From CAWBRY01 sp963791295 (GTDB lineage: Bacteria > Bacteroidota > Bacteroidia > Chitinophagales > Chitinophagaceae): a DNA stretch of 64,000 nucleotides. The stretch lies in assembly GCA_963791295.1 (NCBI GenBank), contig CAWBRY010000005.1, positions 62,001 to 126,000 on the forward strand, given 5' to 3'. Positions 41,960 to 50,507 of the stretch are shown here, piece by piece. The notes under the pieces are model-generated. The model was not told where the DNA came from. It worked only from the letters and a program-made list of their open reading frames with translations, and made no database searches. Positions within the stretch are counted from its first letter, which is position 1, and the number at the start of each line of letters is the position of its first letter. The position numbers were made by a program, and so were the translations under genes.

Positions 41960-43564
41960 TTAGTGACCACCCGAAATTTGCTGATCAAAATCCAGACCCT
42001 GCTTCTTGAGAACACTTCTTGTCTGCCAGGAATGCCAAACGAGATAAGCAAAGCATACAGCTGCGACTATATATGATCCGTGTATTCCAAGGCCTGTATC
42101 AGCAAGCGCACCCTGGAATGGAGGAATAATGGCGCCACCCAATATCATCATGATCAGAAATGCGGAGCCTTCGGAAGTGTATTTTCCCAAACCTGCCACT
42201 GCCAATGCGAAAATACAGGGCCACATGATAGAACAGAATAGACCTCCGCTCATGAACGCGTATGTCGCTACCTGACCTGTCGTGATCATTCCGACAATCA
42301 TCGCTATGGTAGCAAGGCTTCCCAATGCAATCAATGTCTTGGCTGGTTTTTCCTGACCATAAAATATACCTCCGATCAGGATCAGTATGCAAATAGAATA
42401 CATCCAAAGATCGCTGACATCATTGCCCCTGCCGATGTTCACCAGTAATACAATCAGAAATGCAACAAAGGGAACTACGATTGTCAATATTTGGCGAGTG
42501 GATTTTTTCAAATTGAAAACGGAAATAGCGCCAGTCCATCTACCGATCATCAAACTGCCCCAATAAAGAGATATGAACCTGGAATTATGGGCATTGTCGA
42601 TATTCCCAAATGCCTCAGTATGTAACAGGGCTCCGAGATTGCTTTGTATGGTTACCTCTACACCAACGTACACAAAGATCGCAAGCATCCCCAGGACCAG
42701 TTGCGGATATTTCATGGCCCCCCATCCTTCACCGTTTTTAGTTGCCGACATATATGAGGCAGCCAGGATAACGAACACCATGACCAACGATATTCCTGTC
42801 AGCGTTAGCTTGTTAAGTCCTGTCATTTGACTTAATACTACAAGTAATATCAAACCGACAGTTAGGGAAGTAAGACTCATTAATGCTTTGGGACTATGTT
42901 CAACGTGCTCATCAAATCCGGATTTAGGAAGTTTCTTGGTAAAAATGAAGATCAAAGCTGCCAGGAAAAAAACACCGGCAACTATCAGATACAGTGTTTT
43001 GATCTGTCCAATATCTGCTGTGGTAGATGCGCCTTCTTTGATTGAACCAAATAGGGCTATACTTACGATCAATGGACCCAGTGTTGTTCCAAAAGAATTG
43101 ACGCTGCCGCCCAGATTTAACCGGTGGGAACCGGTCGAAGGGTCACCTAACATGATAGCGAAGGGCTGAGCGGCCGTTTGTTGAAGAGAAAATCCAAGAG
43201 CAATCACAAAAAGAGATCCTAATATGAATGGATAGGATCCTGAGTTCACTGCCGGTATCATGAGCAATGCGCCGGCAATGGATATAAAAAGACCCCAGAT
43301 AATTCCGCGGCGATACCCGATCTTATTCAGAATATCAATTTTTGTTATGGAAGTAATGAGAAAGAGAATGAATGATCCTACGAAATAAGCGGCATAAAAT
43401 GCGAAGTCGATAAGCTGTGATTCAAACTGATTTAGCTTAAAATGGGATTTACAAAACGGAATGAAAATACCATTGCTGGCTGCAATAAATCCCCAAAAAA
43501 AGAATACGATCACCAATGTGCTGAGAGCGCTGTAATTGGTTGGCAGTTTATTTTCTTGATTCAT
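41960..43564 (-). CDS. Sugar MFS transporter (FucP/GlcP-like)
   Basis: A 534-residue transporter from the ATG at 43562-43564 (the frame extends further upstream without a clear start). It has about 12-14 hydrophobic segments, beginning YSALSTLVIVFFFWGFIAASNGIFIPFCKSHF, the first helix typical of the fucose/glucose/galactose-H+ symporter family, and GYRRGIIWGLFISIAGALLMIPA as the inter-helix MFS motif. The C-terminus WHSWQTRSVLKKQGLDFDQQ is a cytoplasmic tail. The gene is followed by the ROK kinase, giving uptake plus phosphorylation of a hexose. Its start is 133 bases from the divergent glgA, so both halves of the glycogen locus are driven from this gap. Confidence 0.87.
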   Translation of the reverse strand: MNQENKLPTNYSALSTLVIVFFFWGFIAASNGIFIPFCKSHFKLNQFESQLIDFAFYAAYFVGSFILFLITSITKIDILNKIGYRRGIIWGLFISIAGALLMIPAVNSGSYPFILGSLFVIALGFSLQQTAAQPFAIMLGDPSTGSHRLNLGGSVNSFGTTLGPLIVSIALFGSIKEGASTTADIGQIKTLYLIVAGVFFLAALIFIFTKKLPKSGFDEHVEHSPKALMSLTSLTVGLILLVVLSQMTGLNKLTLTGISLVMVFVILAASYMSATKNGEGWGAMKYPQLVLGMLAIFVYVGVEVTIQSNLGALLHTEAFGNIDNAHNSRFISLYWGSLMIGRWTGAISVFNLKKSTRQILTIVVPFVAFLIVLLVNIGRGNDVSDLWMYSICILILIGGIFYGQEKPAKTLIALGSLATIAMIVGMITTGQVATYAFMSGGLFCSIMWPCIFALAVAGLGKYTSEGSAFLIMMILGGAIIPPFQGALADTGLGIHGSYIVAAVCFAYLVWHSWQTRSVLKKQGLDFDQQISGGH

Positions 43565-43697
43565 AGCAATCGTGGTTTGGTTTGAAAGCTGAAAATAGAA
43601 ATAAATCCGTGGTTGGCGAAAAATTTTACCCTTTGGTCTGTACATTGAAAAAATCATCTTACTTTGATGACAATATCTTAGTAAATCGCGGTAAGCA

Positions 43698-45119
43698 TTG
43701 GAAATAGTTCACGTTGCGGCAGAATGTTATCCTGTTGCCAAGGCCGGTGGTCTGGGTGATGTGGTGGGCGCTTTGCCCAAATATCAGGCAGAGCTTGGGC
43801 ATATTGCAAAAGTGGTGATGCCCATGTACAGGACTAAATTCTTATACTCCAATCAATGGGAGTTAGTGCATCAGGGTGGTCAGCACATCGGTCCTCAATT
43901 CTTTCATTACAGTGTGATCAAGGAAAAAACCAATCAATTGGGTTTTGATCTTTATCTCCTCGATATCGATGGCTTGTTGGACCGCGAAAAGATCTATGGT
44001 TATGATGACGACAACGAACGGTTTATAGCCTTTCAAATAGCGGTCTGTGATTGGCTTAGTAAATGGAGTCACAAGCCCGATGTGATCCATTGCCATGATC
44101 ATCACACCGGCCTAATTCCATTCATGGTCAAGTATTGCTTCGCTTTCAATCAGCAACTCGCTGATGTACCAACCGTATTTACGATCCACAATGCACAATA
44201 CCAGGGTTGGCTTGGTTGGGATAAGTATTATTATCTGCCGGCTTATGATTCCTTCAAATGGGGACTATTGGATTGGAATAACAATATCAATCCGCTCGCG
44301 GCTGCCGTGAAATCGGCCTGGAAAGTGACTACCGTAAGCGGAAGCTATTTGCAGGAATTGAAGTATTCGGCAAACGGACTGGAGAATTTATTTGAATATG
44401 AGAAAGGAAAAAGCTTTGGCATATTAAATGGGATAGACACACAGGTATGGGACCCGCAGACCGATAGCATGATTGTTAAGAACTATGATCCGGAGCTGGT
44501 AGAAAAAGGGAAACGGAAAAACAAGAAAGAACTATGCGGTCAATTTGGTTTAGACCCCGACAAACCATTGATCACTTTTATCGGCAGATTGGTAGGAGAA
44601 AAAGCAGCGGACCTGTTGCCCGATGCGATCAGCCAATCCATTTATCAGCATCATGCCGGCGCCAATTTCCTGGTGCTTGGTTCGGGTGAACCTAATTTAG
44701 AAGACCGCCTTGATCAGATGAAGCACCAGTTCAATGGGTATTATAATTCTTATATCGGTTATAGCGAACCACTCAGTCACCTCATGTATGCCGGCGCCGA
44801 CTTCTTGCTCATGCCGAGCCGTGTGGAACCATGCGGCCTCAACCAAATGTATGCCCTACGTTATGGAACGGTGCCGATGGTGAGAAGTATCGGCGGGCTG
44901 AAAGACACAATTACCGACTTCGGCGATCCGCAGGGTTTTGGAATACGATTTGATCAACCAAGCACCTGGGATATCACGTACTCAGTCGGCCGTGCTATTG
45001 ACCTCTACAACAATAAACCTGACCTTTATAATTGGATGCGGGGTCATATGATGACATTGGATCATTCCTGGGTTTCGTCGGCGGAACAATATATAGATAT
45101 ATATCAATCGCTAAAATAA
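43698..45119 (+). CDS. glgA: Glycogen synthase (GT5)
   Basis: A 473-residue GT5 enzyme that moves glucose from ADP-glucose to the non-reducing end of alpha-1,4-glucan. The N-terminal motif is AECYPVAKAGGLGDVVGALPKY (the KxGGL nucleotide-sugar loop), and the C-terminal motifs are ITFIGRLVGEKAADLLPDAI and LMPSRVEPCGLNQMYALRYGTVPMVRSIGGLKDT (catalytic Glu and Gly loops). The start codon is TTG at 43698; no in-frame ATG precedes the KAGGL motif, and the first residues fit the family. A TTACTTTG box at 43669 is a fair -7 match. It opens the run glgA, glgC, transporter, amylase. Confidence 0.9.
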   Translation: MEIVHVAAECYPVAKAGGLGDVVGALPKYQAELGHIAKVVMPMYRTKFLYSNQWELVHQGGQHIGPQFFHYSVIKEKTNQLGFDLYLLDIDGLLDREKIYGYDDDNERFIAFQIAVCDWLSKWSHKPDVIHCHDHHTGLIPFMVKYCFAFNQQLADVPTVFTIHNAQYQGWLGWDKYYYLPAYDSFKWGLLDWNNNINPLAAAVKSAWKVTTVSGSYLQELKYSANGLENLFEYEKGKSFGILNGIDTQVWDPQTDSMIVKNYDPELVEKGKRKNKKELCGQFGLDPDKPLITFIGRLVGEKAADLLPDAISQSIYQHHAGANFLVLGSGEPNLEDRLDQMKHQFNGYYNSYIGYSEPLSHLMYAGADFLLMPSRVEPCGLNQMYALRYGTVPMVRSIGGLKDTITDFGDPQGFGIRFDQPSTWDITYSVGRAIDLYNNKPDLYNWMRGHMMTLDHSWVSSAEQYIDIYQSLK

Positions 45120-45173
45120 ATGATATTTATGCCTTCCTAATTCAGTTCGGTCTTTCAACTAAAACTGGAACTT

Positions 45174-46451
45174 ATGATCTCAAAAGAAGTACTCACCGTA
45201 ATTCTGGGCGGAGGCGCCGGGTCAAGATTATATCCATTGACAGCCAGCCGGTCAAAGCCCGCAGTTCCAATCGCAGGGAAATATCGCCTGGTGGACATAC
45301 CCATTTCCAACTGCATCAACTCCGGCATTAATCGCATGTTCGTATTGACGCAGTTTAATTCGGCCTCCCTTAACCGTCATATCAAGAACACGTATCATTT
45401 CAGCGCTTTCAGCACCGCTTTTGTAGATATTCTGGCAGCCGAACAAACACCCGACAATCCAACCTGGTTCCAGGGCACTGCGGACGCAGTAAGACAAAGC
45501 CTTCGTCATATTTTCCCATTTGAAAGTGAATATGTACTCATCCTTTCGGGCGACCAACTGTATCAAATGGATTTTCAGGAAATGCTTGAAAATCATAAGA
45601 AGCTGGAGGCTGACATTTCCATAGCAACCATTCCCGTGGGTAAAAGAGAAGCGCCGGAATTTGGTATTCTAAAAAAAGATGCCGAAGGATACATTACTTC
45701 CTTCATAGAAAAACCGAAGCTCGCTGTACTGGATGATTGGGAAAGCGATACGGGAAATGACATGAGATCAAAAGGGAAAGTTTACCTCGCGTCGATGGGT
45801 ATTTATATTTTTAGCCGGCAACTCTTATTTGATATCCTTCAAAACGAATATGCAGACGCCACCGATTTTGGAAAAGAGATCATTCCGCAATCTATCAGCA
45901 AATCGAAGGTGGTCAGCTATCAATATGACGGATACTGGACAGATATTGGAAATATCTATTCCTTTTTCGAAGCCAATCTGGGATTGACCGCTGACCTCCC
46001 GGACTTTAATCTTTTTGATAATGCAAATGCTATCTATACCAGGGCCCGTATGTTACCCCCTGCCAAGATCAGCGGCACGACGTTAGAAAAGACCATCATC
46101 GCAGAAGGATCCATTATTTTGGCCTCACGCCTGGAGAACAGTGTCATTGGCATTCGTTCCCGCATCGGCCATGGATCAACCCTGGTGAGTACTTATGTAA
46201 TGGGCACCGACTACTATGAGACCCTCGAAGAGATCAACCATGCACATGCCACCGGAATTCCGTTGTTGGGTATCGGCGACCGTTGTTATATAAAAAATGC
46301 CATCATCGACAAGAACTGTCGTATTGGTGATGATGTCCGCATCAACGGAGGCGTTCATATTGAAAATACGGATCATTCACTATATACAGTGAAAGACGGA
46401 ATAGTTGTATTGAAGAAAGGGGCCATCATTCCAAATGGGTTCGTGATATAA
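45174..46451 (+). CDS. glgC: Glucose-1-phosphate adenylyltransferase
   Basis: A 425-residue ADP-glucose pyrophosphorylase, which makes ADP-glucose from ATP and glucose-1-phosphate, the committed step in bacterial glycogen synthesis. ILGGGAGSRLYPLTASRSKPAVPIAGKYRLVDIPISNCINSG is the nucleotidyltransferase N-terminus, SGDQLYQMDF the catalytic Asp region, FGILKKDAEGYITSFIEKPK the sugar site, and the C-terminal third a left-handed beta-helix (ISGTTLEKTIIAEGSIILASRLENSVIG...). Its position 54 bases after glgA on the same strand, with glgB in the locus, confirms the role. Confidence 0.94.
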   Translation: MISKEVLTVILGGGAGSRLYPLTASRSKPAVPIAGKYRLVDIPISNCINSGINRMFVLTQFNSASLNRHIKNTYHFSAFSTAFVDILAAEQTPDNPTWFQGTADAVRQSLRHIFPFESEYVLILSGDQLYQMDFQEMLENHKKLEADISIATIPVGKREAPEFGILKKDAEGYITSFIEKPKLAVLDDWESDTGNDMRSKGKVYLASMGIYIFSRQLLFDILQNEYADATDFGKEIIPQSISKSKVVSYQYDGYWTDIGNIYSFFEANLGLTADLPDFNLFDNANAIYTRARMLPPAKISGTTLEKTIIAEGSIILASRLENSVIGIRSRIGHGSTLVSTYVMGTDYYETLEEINHAHATGIPLLGIGDRCYIKNAIIDKNCRIGDDVRINGGVHIENTDHSLYTVKDGIVVLKKGAIIPNGFVI

Positions 46452-46479
46452 AACGAGCCTTCCATAAATCTACCTTACT

Positions 46480-47859
46480 ATGTCTGCAACTGCTTATACT
46501 GGTGTCAAGCCCAGGTTGCGCCTGACAGAAATCATCAACATGAGTGTTGGATTCTTCGGTATCCAGTTCGGTTGGGATTTGCAAAGGGCCAACATGGGGG
46601 TGATATACAACAACCTTGGGGCAGATGCCGATAAGATTCCATATCTATTTTTAGCAGCCCCACTCACGGGTTTGATCGTACAACCCATCATTGGTTATCT
46701 AAGTGACAATACCTGGCATCCGAGATGGGGCAGGAGAAGACCTTATTTCTTTATCGGTGCATTGCTCAGTTCGATAGCGCTGATCGTCATGCCGCATAGC
46801 AGTGCACTTTGGATGGCAGCCGGACTGCTATGGGTGCTCGATGTATTTGGAAACGTGGCCATGGAACCTTTCCGTGCTTTTGTTACCGACAAACTTCCCG
46901 ATAGCCAGGTCAACCGTGGTTTTGTAATGCAGAGCCTGATGATCGGATTGGGAGGAATGATCGCGTCTGCATTGCCCTATTTATTCAACAAAGTTTTTGA
47001 TGTGCACAATGTTGCGGCTAAAGGGATCATTGCCGACAATGTTAAGTATTCATTTTATATAGGTGCATTTTTCTTTTTGGCAGCCGTACTCTATACTGTG
47101 TTCACGACGAAAGAGTATCCGCCGTCAGATGTTGGATTCAAGGAAAAGATGAAGAAATCAAATAAAGGAGTTGGTGGCGGTGCGAAAGAGATACTGGCCG
47201 CCATGAAAAATATGCCGAAAAGGATGAAGACAATTGCCCTGGTTCAATTTTTTACCTGGCCCGGTTTGTTTCTGATGTGGTTTTACTATTCCCTTTCGGT
47301 GGCCTATCATGTTTTTGGCGCCAAAGATGATACCGATCCGGCCTTTGGTGATGGAAAGGATTTTGCCGGTCTGACATTAGCTTATTATAGTGTTGTCACG
47401 TTTTTATTCTCCTTTATTCTGCCCTCCATTGCTAATAAGCTGGGTCGGAAACTCACCCATTCCATCTGCCTGACCATTGGAGCCATCGGCCTCATCAGTG
47501 TAGCTTATGTCACACACAAAAACACCTTATTTATATGTATGACAGGGGTGGGCATCGCCTGGACGAGCATCCTATCGATGCCATATGCGATGTTGAGCGG
47601 CGTACTTCCGAAAGATAAGGTTGGTATTTACATGGGTATATTCAATTTTTTCATCGTGCTTCCCGAGATCATCGCAGCGGTTGGATATCCCTGGGTGATG
47701 AAAAATGTCCTGAATAATAATATGCTGACTGCCGTTCAATCCGGTGGCGTATTGATGCTGGTCGCTGCCCTTATATGCCTGGTTTTCATTAAGGAGCCCA
47801 GAAGAATAGATGAAGTTGAAACTGCGAAACTTGAAATAGAAGAACAAAGATCAGTTTAA
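46480..47859 (+). CDS. MFS transporter, SLC45-like sugar symporter
   Basis: A 459-residue membrane protein with 12 predicted helices. GWDLQRANMGVIYNNLGADADKIPYLFLAAPLTGLIVQPIIGYLSD and the loop HPRWGRRRPYFFIGALLS (RxGRRRP) are the marks of the SLC45/sucrose-proton symporter group. In Bacteroidota such genes sit in alpha-glucan loci and are thought to import maltose or larger glucans. Here it follows glgC and precedes the amylase by a single base, so it probably imports products of the secreted amylase. Direct substrate unknown. The stop codon is at 47857-47859 and the next ATG at 47861. Confidence 0.87.
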   Translation: MSATAYTGVKPRLRLTEIINMSVGFFGIQFGWDLQRANMGVIYNNLGADADKIPYLFLAAPLTGLIVQPIIGYLSDNTWHPRWGRRRPYFFIGALLSSIALIVMPHSSALWMAAGLLWVLDVFGNVAMEPFRAFVTDKLPDSQVNRGFVMQSLMIGLGGMIASALPYLFNKVFDVHNVAAKGIIADNVKYSFYIGAFFFLAAVLYTVFTTKEYPPSDVGFKEKMKKSNKGVGGGAKEILAAMKNMPKRMKTIALVQFFTWPGLFLMWFYYSLSVAYHVFGAKDDTDPAFGDGKDFAGLTLAYYSVVTFLFSFILPSIANKLGRKLTHSICLTIGAIGLISVAYVTHKNTLFICMTGVGIAWTSILSMPYAMLSGVLPKDKVGIYMGIFNFFIVLPEIIAAVGYPWVMKNVLNNNMLTAVQSGGVLMLVAALICLVFIKEPRRIDEVETAKLEIEEQRSV

Positions 47860-47860
47860 T

Positions 47861-49750
47861 ATGAAACGAATATTTCTTCTTGCGCTCTGCTGCCATAGCC
47901 TCCTGCTCGCAGTATCACAGGACGTGAGTTTATATCCCGTGCATTGGTGGGTGGGTATGAAAAATCCTTCCCTGCAATTGATCGTTCACTATAAGGATAT
48001 CGCACTAAAGATTCCCAATATTAGAATTCCATCGGCTGGCACTAAACTAGCCGATGGAGTGATATTGAAGGCCATTCACCACGTTGAAAATCCAAACTAT
48101 GTTTTTCTGGACCTGCAAATAGATAAGAATGCTAAACCCGGAGAACGGATTTTCACCTTTGTATCACCGGGAGACGATATTCGTTTACACTTCGAGTTGA
48201 AGGCTCGCAGTAAAGAAAATGGAAAAACAAGGATCCAGGGAGTCACTACCAGGGATCTGATATATCTGATCATGCCGGACCGTTTTTCAAATGGTGATCC
48301 ATCCAACGATTATTTCGTCGACATGCTGGATACGGCACATGACCGCAACAATCCGTTTGATCGTCATGGAGGAGATTTGCAGGGCGTTATCAACCATCTC
48401 GACTATCTAAAAGAATTGGGAGTGACGTCCATCTGGATGACGCCGGTCGTTGAAAACGATATGGCCAGGACTATGGAAGGCGGAACATCGAGGAGCACAT
48501 ATCATGGTTACGCTTTTACGGACCAATATAAAGTTGATCGTCGCCTTGGAGGAAATGAAGCCTATCACAATTTTGCGGTGGCTTCCCATGCCAGGGGAAT
48601 AAAAGTAATCCAGGATGCCGTTTACAATCATATTGGAAACGATCATTGGTCGGTAAAGGATCCTCCCATGAAAGATTGGCTCAATCAATGGTCCACTTAT
48701 ACAAATACCTCCTTTAAGGACCAGCCACTGGTCGATCCATATGCTGCAGAAATTGATCGAAAGATCACTACTGACGGATGGTTTACTCCGTTTCTTCCTG
48801 ACCTCAACCAGCGCAATACTTATGTATCCAATTTCCTGATCCAGTATGCGGTCTGGGCAACAGAAGAATTCGGCGTAGATGGATGGAGGGTAGATACCTA
48901 TTTTTATAATGATCCTGCATTTTTGAACAAGATCAATATCGCGCTGGAAAAAGAGTTTCCGCGCCTGACCATCTTTGGAGAGACTTCCGTAAACTCTGTG
49001 GTCAGCGGCGCATATTTTTCCCAGAACAACCTGCAGATTCCTTTCAAACACAATTTGCAGGGCATCACCGATTTCCCTTTGTTCTATGCAATTGTAGATG
49101 CATTAGTTCAACCCTTCGGATGGAAGAACGGCGTAAACAGACTTTACACCACGCTTTCAGAAGACGTTTTGTATAAAGACGCAACGCGTAATTGCATTTT
49201 CCTCGATAACCATGACCAGGACCGCATTTACTCAGTCATTGGTGAAGACATGGATAAATTCAAAATGGCCATCAATTGGCTACTAACTCTGCGAGGCATT
49301 CCGCAATTATATTATGGCACGGAGATCCTAATGAAAAATGTAAGAGATCCCTCTGATGCAGAAGTCCGGAAGGATTATCCCGGAGGATGGGAAGGAGATG
49401 CTGCCAATAAATTTACCAGGGAAGGACGAACAGAACAGGAAGAAGCCGCATTTAGCTACCTGGCAAAATTGGCTAATTATAGAAAAGGTGCTTCTGCTAT
49501 CACTGCGGGCAAATTCATGCAATACGTCCCGGAAGATGGATTGTATACATATTTCCGCTATGACAAGCAGCAAACAATAATGGTAATCAGCAACACGGGA
49601 ACAAAAGACATGAAGCCAAATTGGCGGCGTTTTGAAGAACGAAGCGGCGGATTTTCCAAACTCAGAAATGTGATCACGGGAGAAGAAAAATCGTTCGAAG
49701 GCTTTGAAATAAAGCCTAAAGAAAGCTTTGTGTTTGAACTGATAAAATAA
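47861..49750 (+). CDS. Secreted GH13 alpha-amylase/cyclomaltodextrinase-like enzyme
   Basis: A 629-residue GH13 glycosidase. It has a signal peptide (KRIFLLALCCHSLLLAVSQ), an N-terminal Ig-like domain (VSLYPVHWWVGMKNPSLQLIVHYKD), and then the catalytic barrel: DAVYNHIGNDHW (region I), GVDGWRVDTYFY (region II, nucleophile Asp), FGETS (region III, acid Glu) and FLDNHDQDR (region IV). The C-terminal beta domain ends KPKESFVFELIK. It is like SusA/neopullulanase-type enzymes that cut starch or pullulan at the cell surface or in the periplasm. It is co-transcribed with the SLC45-like transporter and follows glgA/glgC. Neopullulanase or cyclomaltodextrinase cannot be told apart by eye. Confidence 0.9.
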   Translation: MKRIFLLALCCHSLLLAVSQDVSLYPVHWWVGMKNPSLQLIVHYKDIALKIPNIRIPSAGTKLADGVILKAIHHVENPNYVFLDLQIDKNAKPGERIFTFVSPGDDIRLHFELKARSKENGKTRIQGVTTRDLIYLIMPDRFSNGDPSNDYFVDMLDTAHDRNNPFDRHGGDLQGVINHLDYLKELGVTSIWMTPVVENDMARTMEGGTSRSTYHGYAFTDQYKVDRRLGGNEAYHNFAVASHARGIKVIQDAVYNHIGNDHWSVKDPPMKDWLNQWSTYTNTSFKDQPLVDPYAAEIDRKITTDGWFTPFLPDLNQRNTYVSNFLIQYAVWATEEFGVDGWRVDTYFYNDPAFLNKINIALEKEFPRLTIFGETSVNSVVSGAYFSQNNLQIPFKHNLQGITDFPLFYAIVDALVQPFGWKNGVNRLYTTLSEDVLYKDATRNCIFLDNHDQDRIYSVIGEDMDKFKMAINWLLTLRGIPQLYYGTEILMKNVRDPSDAEVRKDYPGGWEGDAANKFTREGRTEQEEAAFSYLAKLANYRKGASAITAGKFMQYVPEDGLYTYFRYDKQQTIMVISNTGTKDMKPNWRRFEERSGGFSKLRNVITGEEKSFEGFEIKPKESFVFELIK

Positions 49751-49760
49751 ATACGCGCAC

Positions 49761-50498
49761 TCAGAGGAAAATGTTCCAAACAGATTGCTGGCCCCAGGTT
49801 CCCCAATCTTTGGTTGCCTTGATCACATTTTGCTGCAGCTCGGCAGCCTTTTTCTTCTTGCCTTTCTTCGGAATTGAAATAACAGAATAATCAACCCCAT
49901 TGACAACTAATTTGGTTGCTATCCAACTCGTGTGCATGCGGGGAACCGTAATTCCCAGGATCATTCCAGGCAGACCGCTGATCCCCATTGGACCGCCGCT
50001 AACTGTTATTTCATCTGTATAGAACGCAAACACATAAACGCTGTCAAATATTTTTCCGACGGCTTTTCGGCAGTTGAAGCCGGCTATATCCCTGGTTTCG
50101 TTGGGCACCATCTTCCAGTCAATTTTTATCAGAGAATCACTCAGTAGGTAAGTATCATCAAAAACGAACTTTTGGTCAGTGAACTTCCCCGACGCATAAT
50201 CATTATACCAAAAGTTTTCATCTTCATTGTTGTTGCCCCAGGGCAATTTCCCTTTTTCATCGAGGCGGTCGAATTTATAAACGCCTTTGTTGTCGTTAAA
50301 TATTAAGTGGTAATACGAAGTCGAAAATTGCGGGATCTTATCCTTAAACATTTCCGCCCAGATACCATCGCCGAACATCTTATGGTTATTCACCCTTACC
50401 TCATATTCGATCATGCCTCCGGAGATAAATCGCTGAGCATGGGCTGAAAAGAAAAACAAGATCAGCAGGGGTGATAAGGCTTTCTTCATGTTCTTCAT
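49761..50498 (-). CDS. GLPGLI family exported protein
   Basis: A 245-residue protein with a signal peptide (MKKALSPLLILFFFSAHAQ) and the family hallmark SGLPGMILGI near residue 175, a variant of GLPGLI. Other conserved parts are GMIEYEVRVNNHKMFGDGIW and KIDWKMVPNETRDIAGFNCRKA (with a cysteine shared by the family). The function of GLPGLI proteins is not established; they are frequent in Bacteroidota and usually lie next to TonB-type barrel genes. Here the upstream TonB-type barrel gene is 9 bases away on the same strand, so the two form a unit within the glycogen locus. The conserved Lys-rich stretch (KKGKKKKAAELQQ) near the C-terminus is notable. Confidence 0.85.
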   Translation of the reverse strand: MKNMKKALSPLLILFFFSAHAQRFISGGMIEYEVRVNNHKMFGDGIWAEMFKDKIPQFSTSYYHLIFNDNKGVYKFDRLDEKGKLPWGNNNEDENFWYNDYASGKFTDQKFVFDDTYLLSDSLIKIDWKMVPNETRDIAGFNCRKAVGKIFDSVYVFAFYTDEITVSGGPMGISGLPGMILGITVPRMHTSWIATKLVVNGVDYSVISIPKKGKKKKAAELQQNVIKATKDWGTWGQQSVWNIFL

Positions 50499-50507
50499 GA
50501 TTAGTGT